A DNA stretch of 64,000 nucleotides. Origin: VAZQ01 sp963725065. GTDB taxonomy: Bacteria; Pseudomonadota; Alphaproteobacteria; Rhizobiales; Xanthobacteraceae. The position numbers and the translations under genes are program-made. Positions 25,987 through 34,633 of this stretch are shown here, one piece after another. The stretch's first letter is position 1. Each line of letters opens with the position of its first letter. The stretch spans positions 1-64,000 of the forward strand of contig CAVRXD010000024.1 in NCBI GenBank assembly GCA_963725065.1. The letters run 5' to 3'. The notes beneath the pieces were generated by a model. That model made no database searches and was not told the origin of the DNA. It saw nothing but the letters and a program-made list of their open reading frames with translations.

Positions 25987-26715
25987 ATGTCGCTCTGGAA
26001 GAAGCACGCGATCTTCGAGACCAATTCGATCCTGCTCGTGATCGGCGTGTTGATCGTGATCGCGATCGGTGGCCTCGTGGAGATCACGCCGCTGTTCTAT
26101 CTGAAGAGCACGATCGAAAAGGCCGATGGCGTCCGCCCGTACACGCCGCTCGAGCTTGCCGGACGCAACATTTACGTGCGCGAGGGGTGCTACAACTGCC
26201 ATTCGCAGATGATCAGGCCACTGCGCGACGAGGTGGAGCGCTACGGGCACTACTCGCTCGCGGCCGAGAGCATGTACGACCGCCCGTTCCAGTGGGGGTC
26301 GAAGCGCACCGGGCCGGACCTGGCGCGGGTCGGTGGAAAATACTCCGACGACTGGCATCGCGATCACCTCAGGGCGCCGAAGTCCGTGGTGCCGGGAACG
26401 GTGATGCCGGCCTATCCGTGGCTCGCCCAGAACGACCTCGACCTCGCGCATATCGACGACGATTTGCGCGTGCAGGCAACGCTCGGTGTTCCCTATACGG
26501 CGGAGATGATCGCCAACGCGCAGGCGGACGCGAAGGCGCAAGCCGGCGCGGACGCCTCGGCGGATCTCGTCAAGCGCTATCCCAAGGCCGCGGCGCGCGA
26601 CTATGACGGCAGGCCCGAACGCATCACCGAAGCCGACGCGTTGATTGCCTACCTGCAAATGCTCGGCACGCTCGTCGACTTCCGGCTCTACGACGATAAA
26701 GCAAACATGCGTTGA
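25987..26715 (+). CDS. ccoO: cbb3 oxidase mono-heme subunit
   Basis: The 242-residue protein has an N-terminal membrane anchor (SILLVIGVLIVIAIGGLVEI) and one heme motif, CYNCH, at about residues 71-75 in REGCYNCHSQMIRPL. The conserved methionine region VMPAYPWL follows. It transfers electrons from CcoP to CcoN. GGAGATTGGG precedes the ATG. Six bases separate it from ccoQ. Confidence 0.97.
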   Translation: MSLWKKHAIFETNSILLVIGVLIVIAIGGLVEITPLFYLKSTIEKADGVRPYTPLELAGRNIYVREGCYNCHSQMIRPLRDEVERYGHYSLAAESMYDRPFQWGSKRTGPDLARVGGKYSDDWHRDHLRAPKSVVPGTVMPAYPWLAQNDLDLAHIDDDLRVQATLGVPYTAEMIANAQADAKAQAGADASADLVKRYPKAAARDYDGRPERITEADALIAYLQMLGTLVDFRLYDDKANMR

Positions 26716-26721
26716 GGCACG

Positions 26722-26880
26722 ATGATGAACCCGACCTACCGTGCGCTCGCCGAGTTCGCTCAGACCTGGGGCCTTGCCTACTTCGTGGCGGTCTTCGTGG
26801 TGGTGCTGATCTACGCGCTGTGGCCGTCGCGCCAGCGGCAGTTCGACGAGGATGCCCGCATTCCCCTTCGTGAGGACTGA
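26722..26880 (+). CDS. ccoQ: cbb3 oxidase small subunit CcoQ
   Basis: The 52-residue product (MMNPTYRALAEFAQTWGLAY, then a hydrophobic span FVAVFVVVLIYALWP and a charged tail RQRQFDEDARIPL) has the size, single span and position of CcoQ, which stabilises the oxidase complex. A second ATG directly follows the first. The stop is 1 bp before ccoP. Confidence 0.9.
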   Translation: MMNPTYRALAEFAQTWGLAYFVAVFVVVLIYALWPSRQRQFDEDARIPLRED

Positions 26881-26881
26881 C

Positions 26882-27778
26882 ATGCTCGAGCGAAACCCGG
26901 CAGATCAAGAGCCCGACGTCGACGCCCTCACCGGCACAACCACGACCGGTCACGTATGGGACGGCATCCGCGAGCTGAACACGCCGCTCCCGAGATGGTG
27001 GCTGTGGCTGTTCTACGCCACGATCCTCTGGGCGGTGGGCTACTGGATCGTGTACCCCTCCTGGCCGCTCGTGTCCTCCTACACCAAGGGCGCGTTCCGC
27101 TGGCAGTCGCGCGACGCGGTGGTTTCGGACCTCGACGCGCTCAAGGCGCAGCGTGGCCCGATGGTGGAAAAGCTCAGGTCGGCATCGCTGCAGGAGATCG
27201 CGTCGGATCCGACACTCCTAGATTTTGCGCGCGCGCAGGCTCGCCCGGCTTTCGCGGAGAATTGCGCGCCTTGCCACGGTGCGGGTGGCGGCGGCGGGCG
27301 AGGCTATCCGAACCTCAACGATGATGAATGGATCTGGGGCGGCAATCTCGACGAGATCGCGCAGACCATCCGCCACGGCGTCCGCTCCGGAGATGCCGAT
27401 GCACGGCAGGGCGCAGCCATGCCGGCTTTCGGGCGCGACGGCATCCTCAAGCGCGCCGATGTCGAGAACGTCGGCGACTTCGTGCGCTCGCTCGCCGGCG
27501 TCGCCCCCGATCTCAAGGCCGATCTCACGGCCGGCAAGAAGATCTTTTCCGACAATTGCGCGGTCTGCCACGGTGAGACCGGCAAGGGCAAACGCGAGCT
27601 CGGCGCGCCGAACCTGAGCGATGCCATCTGGCTCTACGGCGCGGACAAGCCATCGGTGGTCGACGGCATCTGGAACGGCCGCGGCGGCATGATGCCCGCC
27701 TGGGCGGGTCGGCTCGACGACGCCACGATCAAGGCGCTCGCGGTCTACGTGCATTCGCTCGGCGGCGGCGAGAAATGA
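26882..27778 (+). CDS. ccoP: cbb3 oxidase di-heme subunit
   Basis: The 298-residue subunit has an N-terminal span (WWLWLFYATILWAVGYWIVY) and two heme motifs, CAPCH at about residues 124-128 and CAVCH at about 221-225. Methionine ligand regions are AAMPAFG and GMMPAWAG. It accepts electrons from soluble c-type cytochromes. The ATG at 26882 follows GAGG in the end of ccoQ; a longer in-frame start at 26852 would overlap ccoQ. Confidence 0.96.
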   Translation: MLERNPADQEPDVDALTGTTTTGHVWDGIRELNTPLPRWWLWLFYATILWAVGYWIVYPSWPLVSSYTKGAFRWQSRDAVVSDLDALKAQRGPMVEKLRSASLQEIASDPTLLDFARAQARPAFAENCAPCHGAGGGGGRGYPNLNDDEWIWGGNLDEIAQTIRHGVRSGDADARQGAAMPAFGRDGILKRADVENVGDFVRSLAGVAPDLKADLTAGKKIFSDNCAVCHGETGKGKRELGAPNLSDAIWLYGADKPSVVDGIWNGRGGMMPAWAGRLDDATIKALAVYVHSLGGGEK

Positions 27779-27781
27779 GCC

Positions 27782-29344
27782 ATGCAGCCCAGAGCTGACA
27801 TCACACTGGCTCTGCATCACGCGCACGCGGCACGACCGCCGCTGCTCGAGCTTGTGAAGGATGCCATGGGCGCGGCATCTCCGGCCGCGTCCGTCCGAGC
27901 GGCGCCGGACGTGCCCGAGCCCGATGACGAAGGTCCGCTCTATGTGGCGCGCCGAAAAATCTATCCGCAGCGCGTCAAAGGCACGTACCGCACCATCAAG
28001 TGGATCGTGCTCTTCGTCACGCTCGGCGTCTATTACGGACTGCCTTTCGTGCGCTGGGACCGCGGGCCCGGCGCGCCCGATCAGGCCGTGCTGATCGATT
28101 TTCCCAACCGGCGCTTCTACTTCTTCTTCATCGAGCTCTGGCCGCAGGAGATCTACTACCTCACCGGGCTCCTCATCCTGGCGGCAATGACGCTGTTCCT
28201 GATGAACGCGGTCGCCGGGCGCGTATGGTGCGGCTATCTGTGTCCGCAGACGGTATGGACCGACCTGTTCCAGACGATCGAGCGCTGGGTCGAGGGCGAT
28301 CGTCGCGAGCACCTGCAGCGCGACAGGCAGCCGTGGACCGTCGAACGACTCGGGCGCAGTGGCCTCAAGCACTTCCTCTGGTTGATGCTCGCGTGGTGGA
28401 CCGGCGGCGCATGGGTGCTCTACTTCGCCGATGCTCCGACGCTGGTAAAGGAGCTGGCGACATTCGAAGCGCCGCTCCTCGCCTATGTCTGGATCGGCAT
28501 CCTCACCTTCACGACCTATACGCTCGCCGGCCACATGCGGGAGCAAGTCTGTCTTTACATGTGCCCATGGCCGCGCATTCAGGCGGCGCTCACCGACGAG
28601 CACGCGCTCAACGTGACCTACCGCTACGATCGCGGTGAGCCGCGCGGCTCGGTGAAGAAAAGCGCGGCGCTGCGGGCGCAGGGCATGCCGGCCGGCGACT
28701 GCGTCGATTGCTATCAGTGTGTCTACGTCTGTCCCACCGGGGTCGATATTCGGAACGGGCCGAACCTGGGCTGTATCCAATGCGGGCTCTGCATCGATGC
28801 CTGCGATGCGGTCATGGCAAAGATCGGCCGCCCGGCGCGGCTCATCGCTTACGACACCGATCTCAACATCAAAAGGAGGCAGGAGGGTCAGCCTGAACTC
28901 TACCATATCGTGCGTATGCGCACGGTATTCTATGCGGGCGTCATCGCGATCGTCGCCGCAGTGATGGCCTACGCCCTGGCGACCCGCCTGAGCGAGGGCA
29001 TCAGCGTCATTCATGATCGCAATCCCATATTCGTGCGGCTGTCCGACGGAGAGTTGCGTAATGGTTTCACCGTTCGCATCCTGAACAAGTCGCTCGAGCG
29101 GCGCAGCTTCGTGCTGACCGTAGAAGGCCTCGCCGATATCGATCTCAAGATCGTCGGGGATACGGTGACGAGTGGGCCCATGGCGGTGATCACGGTCGGT
29201 CCCGATCAGAGCCACGAATTGCGCGCCCTGGTGAGCACGTATTCGTCGCTTCCACCCGCAGCTTCGATCCCGCTGACATTCCGTATCACCGACGCGCAGA
29301 CCGGGCAGCGGGCGAGCGCGGTCGACCATTTCCGCGGACCCTGA
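27782..29344 (+). CDS. ccoG: cbb3 oxidase assembly ferredoxin-like protein CcoG/FixG
   Basis: The 520-residue membrane protein has five or so spans, a cytoplasmic pair of 4Fe-4S motifs (CVDCYQCVYVCPTG and CIQCGLCIDACD) and a C-terminal Ig-like domain (DRNPIFVRLSDGELRNGFTV). CcoG is linked to copper reduction during CuB insertion. A VWCGYLCPQTVW segment, typical for the family, is present. It starts 3 bp after ccoP. Confidence 0.95.
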   Translation: MQPRADITLALHHAHAARPPLLELVKDAMGAASPAASVRAAPDVPEPDDEGPLYVARRKIYPQRVKGTYRTIKWIVLFVTLGVYYGLPFVRWDRGPGAPDQAVLIDFPNRRFYFFFIELWPQEIYYLTGLLILAAMTLFLMNAVAGRVWCGYLCPQTVWTDLFQTIERWVEGDRREHLQRDRQPWTVERLGRSGLKHFLWLMLAWWTGGAWVLYFADAPTLVKELATFEAPLLAYVWIGILTFTTYTLAGHMREQVCLYMCPWPRIQAALTDEHALNVTYRYDRGEPRGSVKKSAALRAQGMPAGDCVDCYQCVYVCPTGVDIRNGPNLGCIQCGLCIDACDAVMAKIGRPARLIAYDTDLNIKRRQEGQPELYHIVRMRTVFYAGVIAIVAAVMAYALATRLSEGISVIHDRNPIFVRLSDGELRNGFTVRILNKSLERRSFVLTVEGLADIDLKIVGDTVTSGPMAVITVGPDQSHELRALVSTYSSLPPAASIPLTFRITDAQTGQRASAVDHFRGP

Positions 29345-29346
29345 GA

Positions 29347-29865
29347 ATGCAACCTCCTGCAGGCGATGCGAACAGCGCTGACGGACGCCCCCCTCGGGAG
29401 GTGACAGGACGGATTGTGCTCGTCGGGCTCGTCGCATTCTTCGCGGCGGTCGCGGGCGTGAACGCCATCATGATCTGGGCCGCGGTGTCGACCTTCGGCG
29501 GCGTCGAAACCGAAAGCTCCTATCAGGCCGGGCTCGTCTTTGCCCGGGAAACCGCTGCGGTCGCAGCCCAGGACGCGCTGCACTGGCAGGTGAAGGCGAA
29601 GGTCTCCGGCGCGGCGGCCGCGACGCTGGTCGAGGTTGTCGCCGCCGACGCCGCCGACCGCCCGGTTTCCGGCCTGCAGGCGGTTGCACGGCTCGTGCAC
29701 CCGAACGACAAGCGCGCCGACCACCTCGTGGTGCTCAATGAAGGTGCGCCGGGACAATTCCGCGGACACAGCGGCCCCCTGGTCGGTCAATGGGCTCTCG
29801 TGATCGAACTCTCGCGCGAGGGAACTCGCATGTTTCGCTCCAAGAATCGCATCTTCTTGCGTTGA
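29347..29865 (+). CDS. ccoH: cbb3 oxidase assembly protein CcoH/FixH
   Basis: The 172-residue protein has one membrane span near the N-terminus (IVLVGLVAFFAAVAGVNAIM) followed by the FixH periplasmic domain, with ESSYQAGLVFARE as the recognisable segment. It is needed for maturation of the oxidase. It starts 2 bp after the ccoG stop. Confidence 0.9.
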   Translation: MQPPAGDANSADGRPPREVTGRIVLVGLVAFFAAVAGVNAIMIWAAVSTFGGVETESSYQAGLVFARETAAVAAQDALHWQVKAKVSGAAAATLVEVVAADAADRPVSGLQAVARLVHPNDKRADHLVVLNEGAPGQFRGHSGPLVGQWALVIELSREGTRMFRSKNRIFLR

Positions 29866-29873
29866 GCAGCACC

Positions 29874-32114
29874 ATGCAGGAACCGCTCGATCTTTCAATG
29901 TTCGTGAGGCGCGACGCCGGTCTGTCGCATCTCGATCTCGCGGTCGAGGGAATCGGCTGCGCCGGTTGCATCCGCAAGATCGAAGGCGGATTGAAGCGCA
30001 TTCCGGGGATCGTCGATGCCCGCCTCAACTTCACCAATCACCGCCTGGCCGTCGAGTGGCGCGATGGCACTCTGGAGGCCGGCGACGTGATCAGCGCGCT
30101 CGCACGGATCGGCTACCGCGCCCATCCGTTCGAGCCGGAGCGTGCCGAGACCGACGAAGTTCGCCATGCGCGTTGGCTCATGAAGTGCCTCGCGGTCGCA
30201 GGCTTCGCGGGCATGAACATCATGCTGCTGTCGGTGTCGGTGTGGTCCGGCGGCGCGGGCGACATGACGCAGGAGACGCGCGATTTCTTCCACTGGCTTT
30301 CGGCACTCATAGCATTGCCCGCCGTGGCCTATGCCGGTCAGCCATTCTTCCGCAGCGCGTTGCGTGCGATCCGCGGGCGGCAGCTCAACATGGACGTCCC
30401 GATCTCGCTTGGCGTGCTGCTCGCGCTCGGAATGTCGGTGGTTGAGACGGCCGGCCACGCCCAGCACGCCTATTTCGACTCTGCCGTGATGCTGCTCTTC
30501 TTCCTGCTGTGCGGGCGCTATCTCGACCATGCCATGCGGCGCAAGACGCGGGCCGTCGCCGGGAATCTTGCGGCGCTGAAGGCGGAGGTCGCACACCGCT
30601 TCGAGGGGCGCGGGGAACTGGTGATTGTCCCCGTTGCAGCGCTCAAGCCGGGCGACCGGCTGCTGGTGCGTCCGGGCGAACGGGTGCCGGCGGATGGAGC
30701 CGTGATCTCCGGCACATCGGAGCTCGACGAGGGCCTGATCACCGGGGAGACCGCCCGCAAGAAGGTCGCAGCGGGCGCCGCGGTCTATGCCGGCAGCACC
30801 AACTATTCCGGCGCTTTGACGATGCGGGTCAGCGCCGCCGGCGCCGGAACGCTGATCGACGAGGTCGAGCGATTGCTCGCGAAGGCGGTGGTTGCCCGCT
30901 CGCGATACCTGCGGCTCGCGGACCGCGCCGCGCGGCTCTACGCCCCCATGGTGCACGCCACCGCGGCGATCACGGCGATCGGATGGCTCGTCGCGGGTGC
31001 TTCCTTGCATGACGCCATCATCACCGCGATCGCGGTGCTGATCATCACCTGCCCATGCGCTTTGGCCCTGGCAATCCCGGCGGTACAGGTCGTGGCCTCC
31101 GGCGCCCTGTTTCGCGCCGGGGTCATTCTCAACGCGGGCGATGCCATCGAGCGCCTCGCCGAGGTCGACACCGTGGTGTTCGACAAGACCGGCACGTTGA
31201 CCCTGCCGGAGCCGCGGCTCGTCAATGCCGCCAATTTCGACCCGGACATGATCGAAAAGGCCGCACGGCTCGGGTTGTCGAGCCGCCACCCACTGGCTGC
31301 GGCGGTGGCGCGAGAGGCCCACGACCGGGTGCCGTACGAAGGCGCGATCGAGGAACCGGGGCAGGGCGTGCGCGCCGTGATCGATGGGGTGGAGGCCCGC
31401 CTTGGCAGTCGCGCGTTCTGTGGTGTCGCCAACACCTCTGGCCCGTTGTCCGATTTCGAGCCTGGCACCTCCGTGATCGCGTTCGCCCACGGCGATCGCA
31501 GCGCCGTGTTCGCGGTGCGCCAGAAGCTGCGTCCCGATGCGGCGCGGGTAACGAGGGTGCTGGCGGAGCGCGGCTTCGATCTGCGCATCCTGTCGGGCGA
31601 TCAGCCATCGGCGGTCGCGCCGGTCGCGGCGGCGCTCGGAATTTCGCAGTGGCGGGGCGGGCTCGACCCGGCGCAGAAGATTGCCGCCATCGATGCGCTG
31701 CAAGCCGCGGGACACCGGGTCCTCATGGTCGGCGATGGCCTCAATGACGCCCCAGCCCTTGCCGCCGCCCATGTCTCGCTGTCGCCGATCTGCGCCGCTC
31801 ATATCGCGCAGGCGCACGCCGACGCGGTGTTTCTCGGCGAGCCGCTTGCGCCGGTGCTCGACGCGGTGCGCATCGGCCGCCGGGCCCGGCGCTTGATGCA
31901 GCAGAACCTGTGGCTGGCGGTGGTCTACAACGCGATCGCGGTGCCGATCGCGATTGCGGGGTTCGTCACCCCGTTGATCGCGGCGGTCGCGATGTCCGGC
32001 TCCTCGATCCTGGTCACGGTCAACGCATTGCGTGTGCGCCGGCGGGGCGAGGACCGTGCGCCGGGATCGGCGGCTTCCCCGCAGACCTGGGTGCCGGGCG
32101 CGCGATCGCCATGA
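29874..32114 (+). CDS. ccoI: Copper-exporting P1B-type ATPase CcoI/FixI
   Basis: The 746-residue pump supplies copper for the CuB site. Features in order are an N-terminal metal-binding domain with GCAGC (residues about 30-34), the actuator motif ITGETA, the membrane metal site ITCPCALALAIP, the phosphorylation site DKTGTL, and the hinge GDGLNDAPAL. I chose the ATG at 29874 because it follows ccoH by 8 bp; an upstream in-frame start at 29790 lies inside ccoH. It overlaps ccoS by 4 bp. Confidence 0.96.
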   Translation: MQEPLDLSMFVRRDAGLSHLDLAVEGIGCAGCIRKIEGGLKRIPGIVDARLNFTNHRLAVEWRDGTLEAGDVISALARIGYRAHPFEPERAETDEVRHARWLMKCLAVAGFAGMNIMLLSVSVWSGGAGDMTQETRDFFHWLSALIALPAVAYAGQPFFRSALRAIRGRQLNMDVPISLGVLLALGMSVVETAGHAQHAYFDSAVMLLFFLLCGRYLDHAMRRKTRAVAGNLAALKAEVAHRFEGRGELVIVPVAALKPGDRLLVRPGERVPADGAVISGTSELDEGLITGETARKKVAAGAAVYAGSTNYSGALTMRVSAAGAGTLIDEVERLLAKAVVARSRYLRLADRAARLYAPMVHATAAITAIGWLVAGASLHDAIITAIAVLIITCPCALALAIPAVQVVASGALFRAGVILNAGDAIERLAEVDTVVFDKTGTLTLPEPRLVNAANFDPDMIEKAARLGLSSRHPLAAAVAREAHDRVPYEGAIEEPGQGVRAVIDGVEARLGSRAFCGVANTSGPLSDFEPGTSVIAFAHGDRSAVFAVRQKLRPDAARVTRVLAERGFDLRILSGDQPSAVAPVAAALGISQWRGGLDPAQKIAAIDALQAAGHRVLMVGDGLNDAPALAAAHVSLSPICAAHIAQAHADAVFLGEPLAPVLDAVRIGRRARRLMQQNLWLAVVYNAIAVPIAIAGFVTPLIAAVAMSGSSILVTVNALRVRRRGEDRAPGSAASPQTWVPGARSP

Positions 32115-32269
32115 CCGTGCTGATCTACCTGGTGCCCATGGCGTTGCTGCTCGGCCTCACCGGGCTCGCAGCCTTCCTCTGGTCGTTGCGAAGCGGCCAG
32201 TATGACGACGTGGAGGGAGCCGCGGTCCGTATTCTCGACGACGACGATATCGACCGGGCGCAGCAGTGA
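32111..32269 (+). CDS. ccoS: cbb3 oxidase maturation protein CcoS
   Basis: The 52-residue protein starts MTVLIYLVPMALLLGLTGLA, has one membrane span and the family pattern FLWSLRSGQYDDVEGAAVRI, followed by an acidic stretch. CcoS is required for cofactor insertion in the oxidase. ATGA overlap with ccoI indicates coupled translation. It ends the cco operon. Confidence 0.93.
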   Translation: MTVLIYLVPMALLLGLTGLAAFLWSLRSGQYDDVEGAAVRILDDDDIDRAQQ

Positions 32270-32324
32270 TGCGCGGTCTGACAAGGGGGAGGGGAGCCCA
32301 TCGAATGCGCGCGGACATTGTCGA

Positions 32325-33488
32325 TCAAGAACATTGGAACGCGCCATCGTCTGCCGGTGTCATAAGCAGGCCGGTGGCCGCGACCTGCGGATCGGCGATC
32401 ATGGCGCCGTAGCGGCGCAGATGCTCGCGGGTTGAGCCGAACAGGAGCTCATAGACGATCAGGCGTTTGGCGTAGCCGCCGAGCGCCAGTTCATCGGTCG
32501 TACCAATGGCCCCGTGGAGCTGGATCGCCTCCTGGTGGACGAAACGTGCGCAGCGGCCGATCTTGGCCTTGGCGCCGGAGATTGCCCGGGCGCGCAGCGC
32601 CGCGGGGCCGTCGAGGCTGAGTGTCGCGAACAGGGCGGACGCGCGTGCTTCTTCCTCCCTGATCTTCATCCGCACCATGCGGTGCTGCAGCGCCTGGAAG
32701 TTCGCGATCGGCTGGCCGAACTGCACGCGGGTCTTGGCATAGTCTACGGTCGCCTCGACCATGGCGCCGATCGCGCCCACGGCGTCGGCCGACAGCGCCG
32801 CGATCGCCCGTTGCAGCACTGCTTCGACGGCGTCGCCGGCGTCCTCGTTGCCGCCGAGCAGCGCCGCCGATGTCACCGCGACGTCGGTGAGGTCCACGTC
32901 GGCCGCGCGCCTGCCATCCACCATGCGATAGGGCCGCACGGTGAGGCCGCGCGTCTCCCTGGGCACGAGGAAAATTCCCAACCTCTCCTCGCCGAGCCGC
33001 GCCGAGACCAGCAACGTCTCCGCGCTCGCGCCACCGAGAACGACCTTCTTTCCTCCGCGCAGCAGGTATCCGCCGCTCGTGCGTTGCGCTTGCGTTGGGG
33101 CGTCCCGTTCTTCGTGGGCGAAGGCCAGATGGAATTGCCCATCCATCACCCCTGGCAGCATCGACTGGCGTTCGGCCGGCGAGCCCAGGGCGGCGATGAG
33201 CCCGCCACCCAGCACCACCGTCGGGAGATAGGGTTCGAGCACGAGGCGCTTGCCGAAAGCTTCCATCAGGATGGCGAGCTCGACCGCGCCGCCACCATTG
33301 CCGCCGTCCTCCGGCGCAAACGGCAGACCGAGCCAACCGAGCTTGGCGAACTCCGCCCAGATCTCGCGGTTCCAGCCGGTATCGCTCGAAGCGATCTTCT
33401 GCACGGTGCGGTAGTCGTATCGTTCGTGCAGAAACTTGTCGGCGCTCTCGCGCAGGATGGCGTGCTCGGCGGCGTATCGAAGGTCCAC
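32325..33488 (-). CDS. Acyl-CoA dehydrogenase
   Basis: The 387-residue flavoprotein shows the N-terminal helical domain (MDLRYAAEHAILRESADKFL), a middle domain (HLAFAHEERDAPTQ) and the C-terminal four-helix domain with QFGQPIANFQALQHRM and IQLHGAIGTTDELALG. It would oxidise an acyl-CoA to the enoyl-CoA. The usual catalytic glutamate in the large-subunit class is not obvious, so it may be the small partner type seen in heteromeric aromatic or cyclic-acid pathways. The start is a GTG at 33488 after CGGGAAA. It is divergent from the hydratase/lyase gene, which hints at a shared pathway. Confidence 0.85.
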   Translation of the reverse strand: MDLRYAAEHAILRESADKFLHERYDYRTVQKIASSDTGWNREIWAEFAKLGWLGLPFAPEDGGNGGGAVELAILMEAFGKRLVLEPYLPTVVLGGGLIAALGSPAERQSMLPGVMDGQFHLAFAHEERDAPTQAQRTSGGYLLRGGKKVVLGGASAETLLVSARLGEERLGIFLVPRETRGLTVRPYRMVDGRRAADVDLTDVAVTSAALLGGNEDAGDAVEAVLQRAIAALSADAVGAIGAMVEATVDYAKTRVQFGQPIANFQALQHRMVRMKIREEEARASALFATLSLDGPAALRARAISGAKAKIGRCARFVHQEAIQLHGAIGTTDELALGGYAKRLIVYELLFGSTREHLRRYGAMIADPQVAATGLLMTPADDGAFQCS

Positions 33489-33705
33489 GGCATTTCCCGA
33501 AACAGAATGAAGAGGTGCGCAGGAGTGCGATCGTTATCACCGCGCTTCTCTTCAAGCATAGATCGCGCCCGCCGTTAAGTCAGCGGGCATCGCCGCGGAC
33601 GCGCTTTACCGGCCCTTGCCACTCCATCCCACGCGGTCCATGAATATCCGGCAGCCGTGCGCAAACTCGGCGCCTTTTGCGACGCCGCAAACGAGAAGGG
33701 TGAGA

Positions 33706-34581
33706 ATGTCCGCCAAAACTTCGACCGAAAAGACTTCGACCGAAAAGGTACCGGGAGGAAAGAACGTCCTCGTCGAGTTCGAGGACCAGATCGCCTGGGT
33801 GACGCTTAACCGGCCCGAGAAGCGCAACTGCATGAGCCCGGCGCTCAACGACGAGATGGTCGAGGTGCTCGATGCGCTCGAAATCGACGATCGCTGCGGG
33901 GTGCTCGTGCTTACCGGTGCCGGCAACTCGTTCTCGGCCGGAATGGATCTGCGCGAGTTCTTCCGCGCCACCGACGGAATGCCGTTCAACAAGCAGATGC
34001 GCGTGCGCCGCTCGGCCGCGAATTGGCAGTGGCGGCAGCTCATGAACTTTCCCAAGCCCACCATCGCCATGGTGAACGGCTGGTGCTTCGGCGGCGCATT
34101 CACGCCGCTGGTTTCCTGCGACATCGCCATCGCGGCTGACGAGGCCACCTTCGGGCTGTCCGAGATCAACTGGGGGATCATTCCCGGCGGCGTCGTGACG
34201 CGCGCGGTGGTCGGCTCGATGAATGTCCGCAATGCGATGTATCACATCCTCACCGGCATTCCTTTCGACGGAAAAAAGGCGGCGGAAATGGGACTGGTCA
34301 ACGAGGCGGTACCGAAAGCGCAGCTTCGCGCCCGCACGATCGAGCTGGCGAAGCTCCTGCTGGGCAAGAATCCCAACACGCTGCGGGCCTGCAAGCAGGC
34401 GGTGCGCGCGGTCCAGGGCATGCCGTACGAGCTGTCCGCCGACTATCTCGCCGCCAAGTCCGCGCAGCTCGAATTCTACGACGACGAGAAGGGCCGCAAC
34501 GAAGGTCTGACCCAGTTTCTCGACGAAAAATCCTATCGGCCAGGGCTTGGAGCCATGCGGCGGAAGAAACAATCGGGCTGA
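33706..34581 (+). CDS. Hydroxycinnamoyl-CoA hydratase/lyase-like crotonase
   Basis: The 291-residue crotonase closely follows p-hydroxycinnamoyl-CoA hydratase-lyase: LNRPEKRNCMSPALNDEM, LTGAGNSFSAGMDLREFF, VNGWCFGGAFTPL and FGLSEINWGIIPGG. The catalytic glutamate of that enzyme is present (E153). From a remembered alignment with the Pseudomonas enzyme, its Ser123 is T133 here and its Tyr239 is A249, so substrate or chemistry may differ. The N-terminus carries a short duplication (KTSTEKTSTEK). AGAAGGGTGAG precedes the ATG at 33706. An ADP-forming acyl-CoA synthetase gene follows at once. Confidence 0.8.
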   Translation: MSAKTSTEKTSTEKVPGGKNVLVEFEDQIAWVTLNRPEKRNCMSPALNDEMVEVLDALEIDDRCGVLVLTGAGNSFSAGMDLREFFRATDGMPFNKQMRVRRSAANWQWRQLMNFPKPTIAMVNGWCFGGAFTPLVSCDIAIAADEATFGLSEINWGIIPGGVVTRAVVGSMNVRNAMYHILTGIPFDGKKAAEMGLVNEAVPKAQLRARTIELAKLLLGKNPNTLRACKQAVRAVQGMPYELSADYLAAKSAQLEFYDDEKGRNEGLTQFLDEKSYRPGLGAMRRKKQSG

Positions 34582-34633
34582 CGGCTGCCGACGGCCGTGG
34601 CCGCGGTCCCAAACGATCGAGATTTCGCGCCTG

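Noticed and set aside
27218..29437. A 739-codon minus-strand open frame
   Set aside because: Opposite ccoP-ccoG, whose identities are certain; composition is that of a shadow frame.
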